NCBI RefSeq assembly: GCF_018531375.1
Contig: NZ_JAHBOH010000001.1
Location: forward strand, 1,798,001-1,862,000
DNA length: 64,000 nt
From: Cellulomonas fulva
GTDB lineage: Bacteria > Actinomycetota > Actinomycetes > Actinomycetales > Cellulomonadaceae
Reading direction: 5' to 3'
The position numbers and the translations under genes were made by a program. Below are positions 63,950-64,000 of this stretch, in pieces (the first letter of the stretch is position 1; each line of letters opens with the position of its first letter). The notes below the pieces were generated by a model. The model worked only from the letters and a program-made list of their open reading frames with translations, did not search any database and had not been told where the DNA came from.

Positions 63950-64000
63950 GTCGGGGCGTGGACGGTTCGGGTCGCGATCGGTACTGACGTTGGGTTCGGG

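Larger units (their letters stand above)
63379..64000. other. Gene-free tail of the window
   Basis: About 620 bases with no credible protein gene: the open frames are low-complexity Pro/Arg-rich shadows of repeats. It holds a C-rich tract (63480-63525 and again about 63659-63685), three copies of a structured element, and a short tandem repeat, listed separately. Confidence 0.7.

Noticed and set aside
63379-64000. Several overlapping protein frames on both strands after tRNA-Tyr
   Set aside because: They follow the repeats and C-runs, consist of Pro/Arg/Ala low-complexity sequence, have no ribosome sites and no motifs.

Overview
This is very high-GC actinobacterial DNA: GTG starts are common, gene ends overlap by 1-4 bases, and many genes appear to be leaderless. 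Gene content and order resemble a Cellulomonas-like member of the Micrococcales. That placement is inferred from gene content and style, not from an alignment. From memory, the backbone follows the Mycobacterium tuberculosis Rv0525-Rv0566c order: phosphatase, resA, ccdA, resB, ccsB, menA, menE, menB, menC, menD, menG, menJ, grcC, htpX, yajQ. Lineage-specific blocks are spliced into it.

Layout. 1-5.2 kb is a cytochrome c maturation operon of system II (histidine phosphatase, ResA-type thioredoxin lipoprotein, CcdA, ResB, CcsB). 5.4-18 kb holds menaquinone biosynthesis (menA, menE, menB, menC, menD, menF, menG) on both strands, mixed with small membrane proteins, a DUF3048 lipoprotein and an HtrA-type protease. 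18.1-36.2 kb is a menaquinone reductase-like gene (menJ-like) followed by a complete 14-gene nuoA-N operon for NADH:menaquinone oxidoreductase. A polyprenyl diphosphate synthase (36.3-37.3 kb) probably makes the menaquinone side chain. Together these genes make, modify and use menaquinone and mature the c-type cytochromes of the respiratory chain.

37.5-56.3 kb is a type VII (ESX-like) secretion locus. It has a three-ATPase EccC, two EccD paralogues, EccB, two mycosin proteases, four WXG100 genes in two nearly identical pairs, a long helical protein with a proline/tyrosine repeat tail, a small helical partner, two zinc-ribbon/RDD/FHA proteins and a PP2C phosphatase. EccE and EccA are not recognisable. 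The genes form divergent and convergent operons bounded by strong hairpins. The outstanding feature is a 726-bp duplication of the WXG100 pair, with one synonymous difference between copies.

56.3-64 kb contains a RarD-type exporter, a secreted modular alpha-amylase with a recognisable promoter and operator-like repeats, an FprA-type NADPH-ferredoxin reductase, HtpX, YajQ and tRNA-Tyr(GTA). The last ~620 bases lack genes. They carry a C-rich tract and three copies of a structured element in which one left arm can pair with either of two right arms.

Cross-cutting observations: ten genes have an actinobacterial -10 hexamer 6-7 bases before the start codon (predicted leaderless mRNAs); several proteins carry in-frame 12-24 bp minisatellites; and most convergent gene pairs are separated by a long hairpin.
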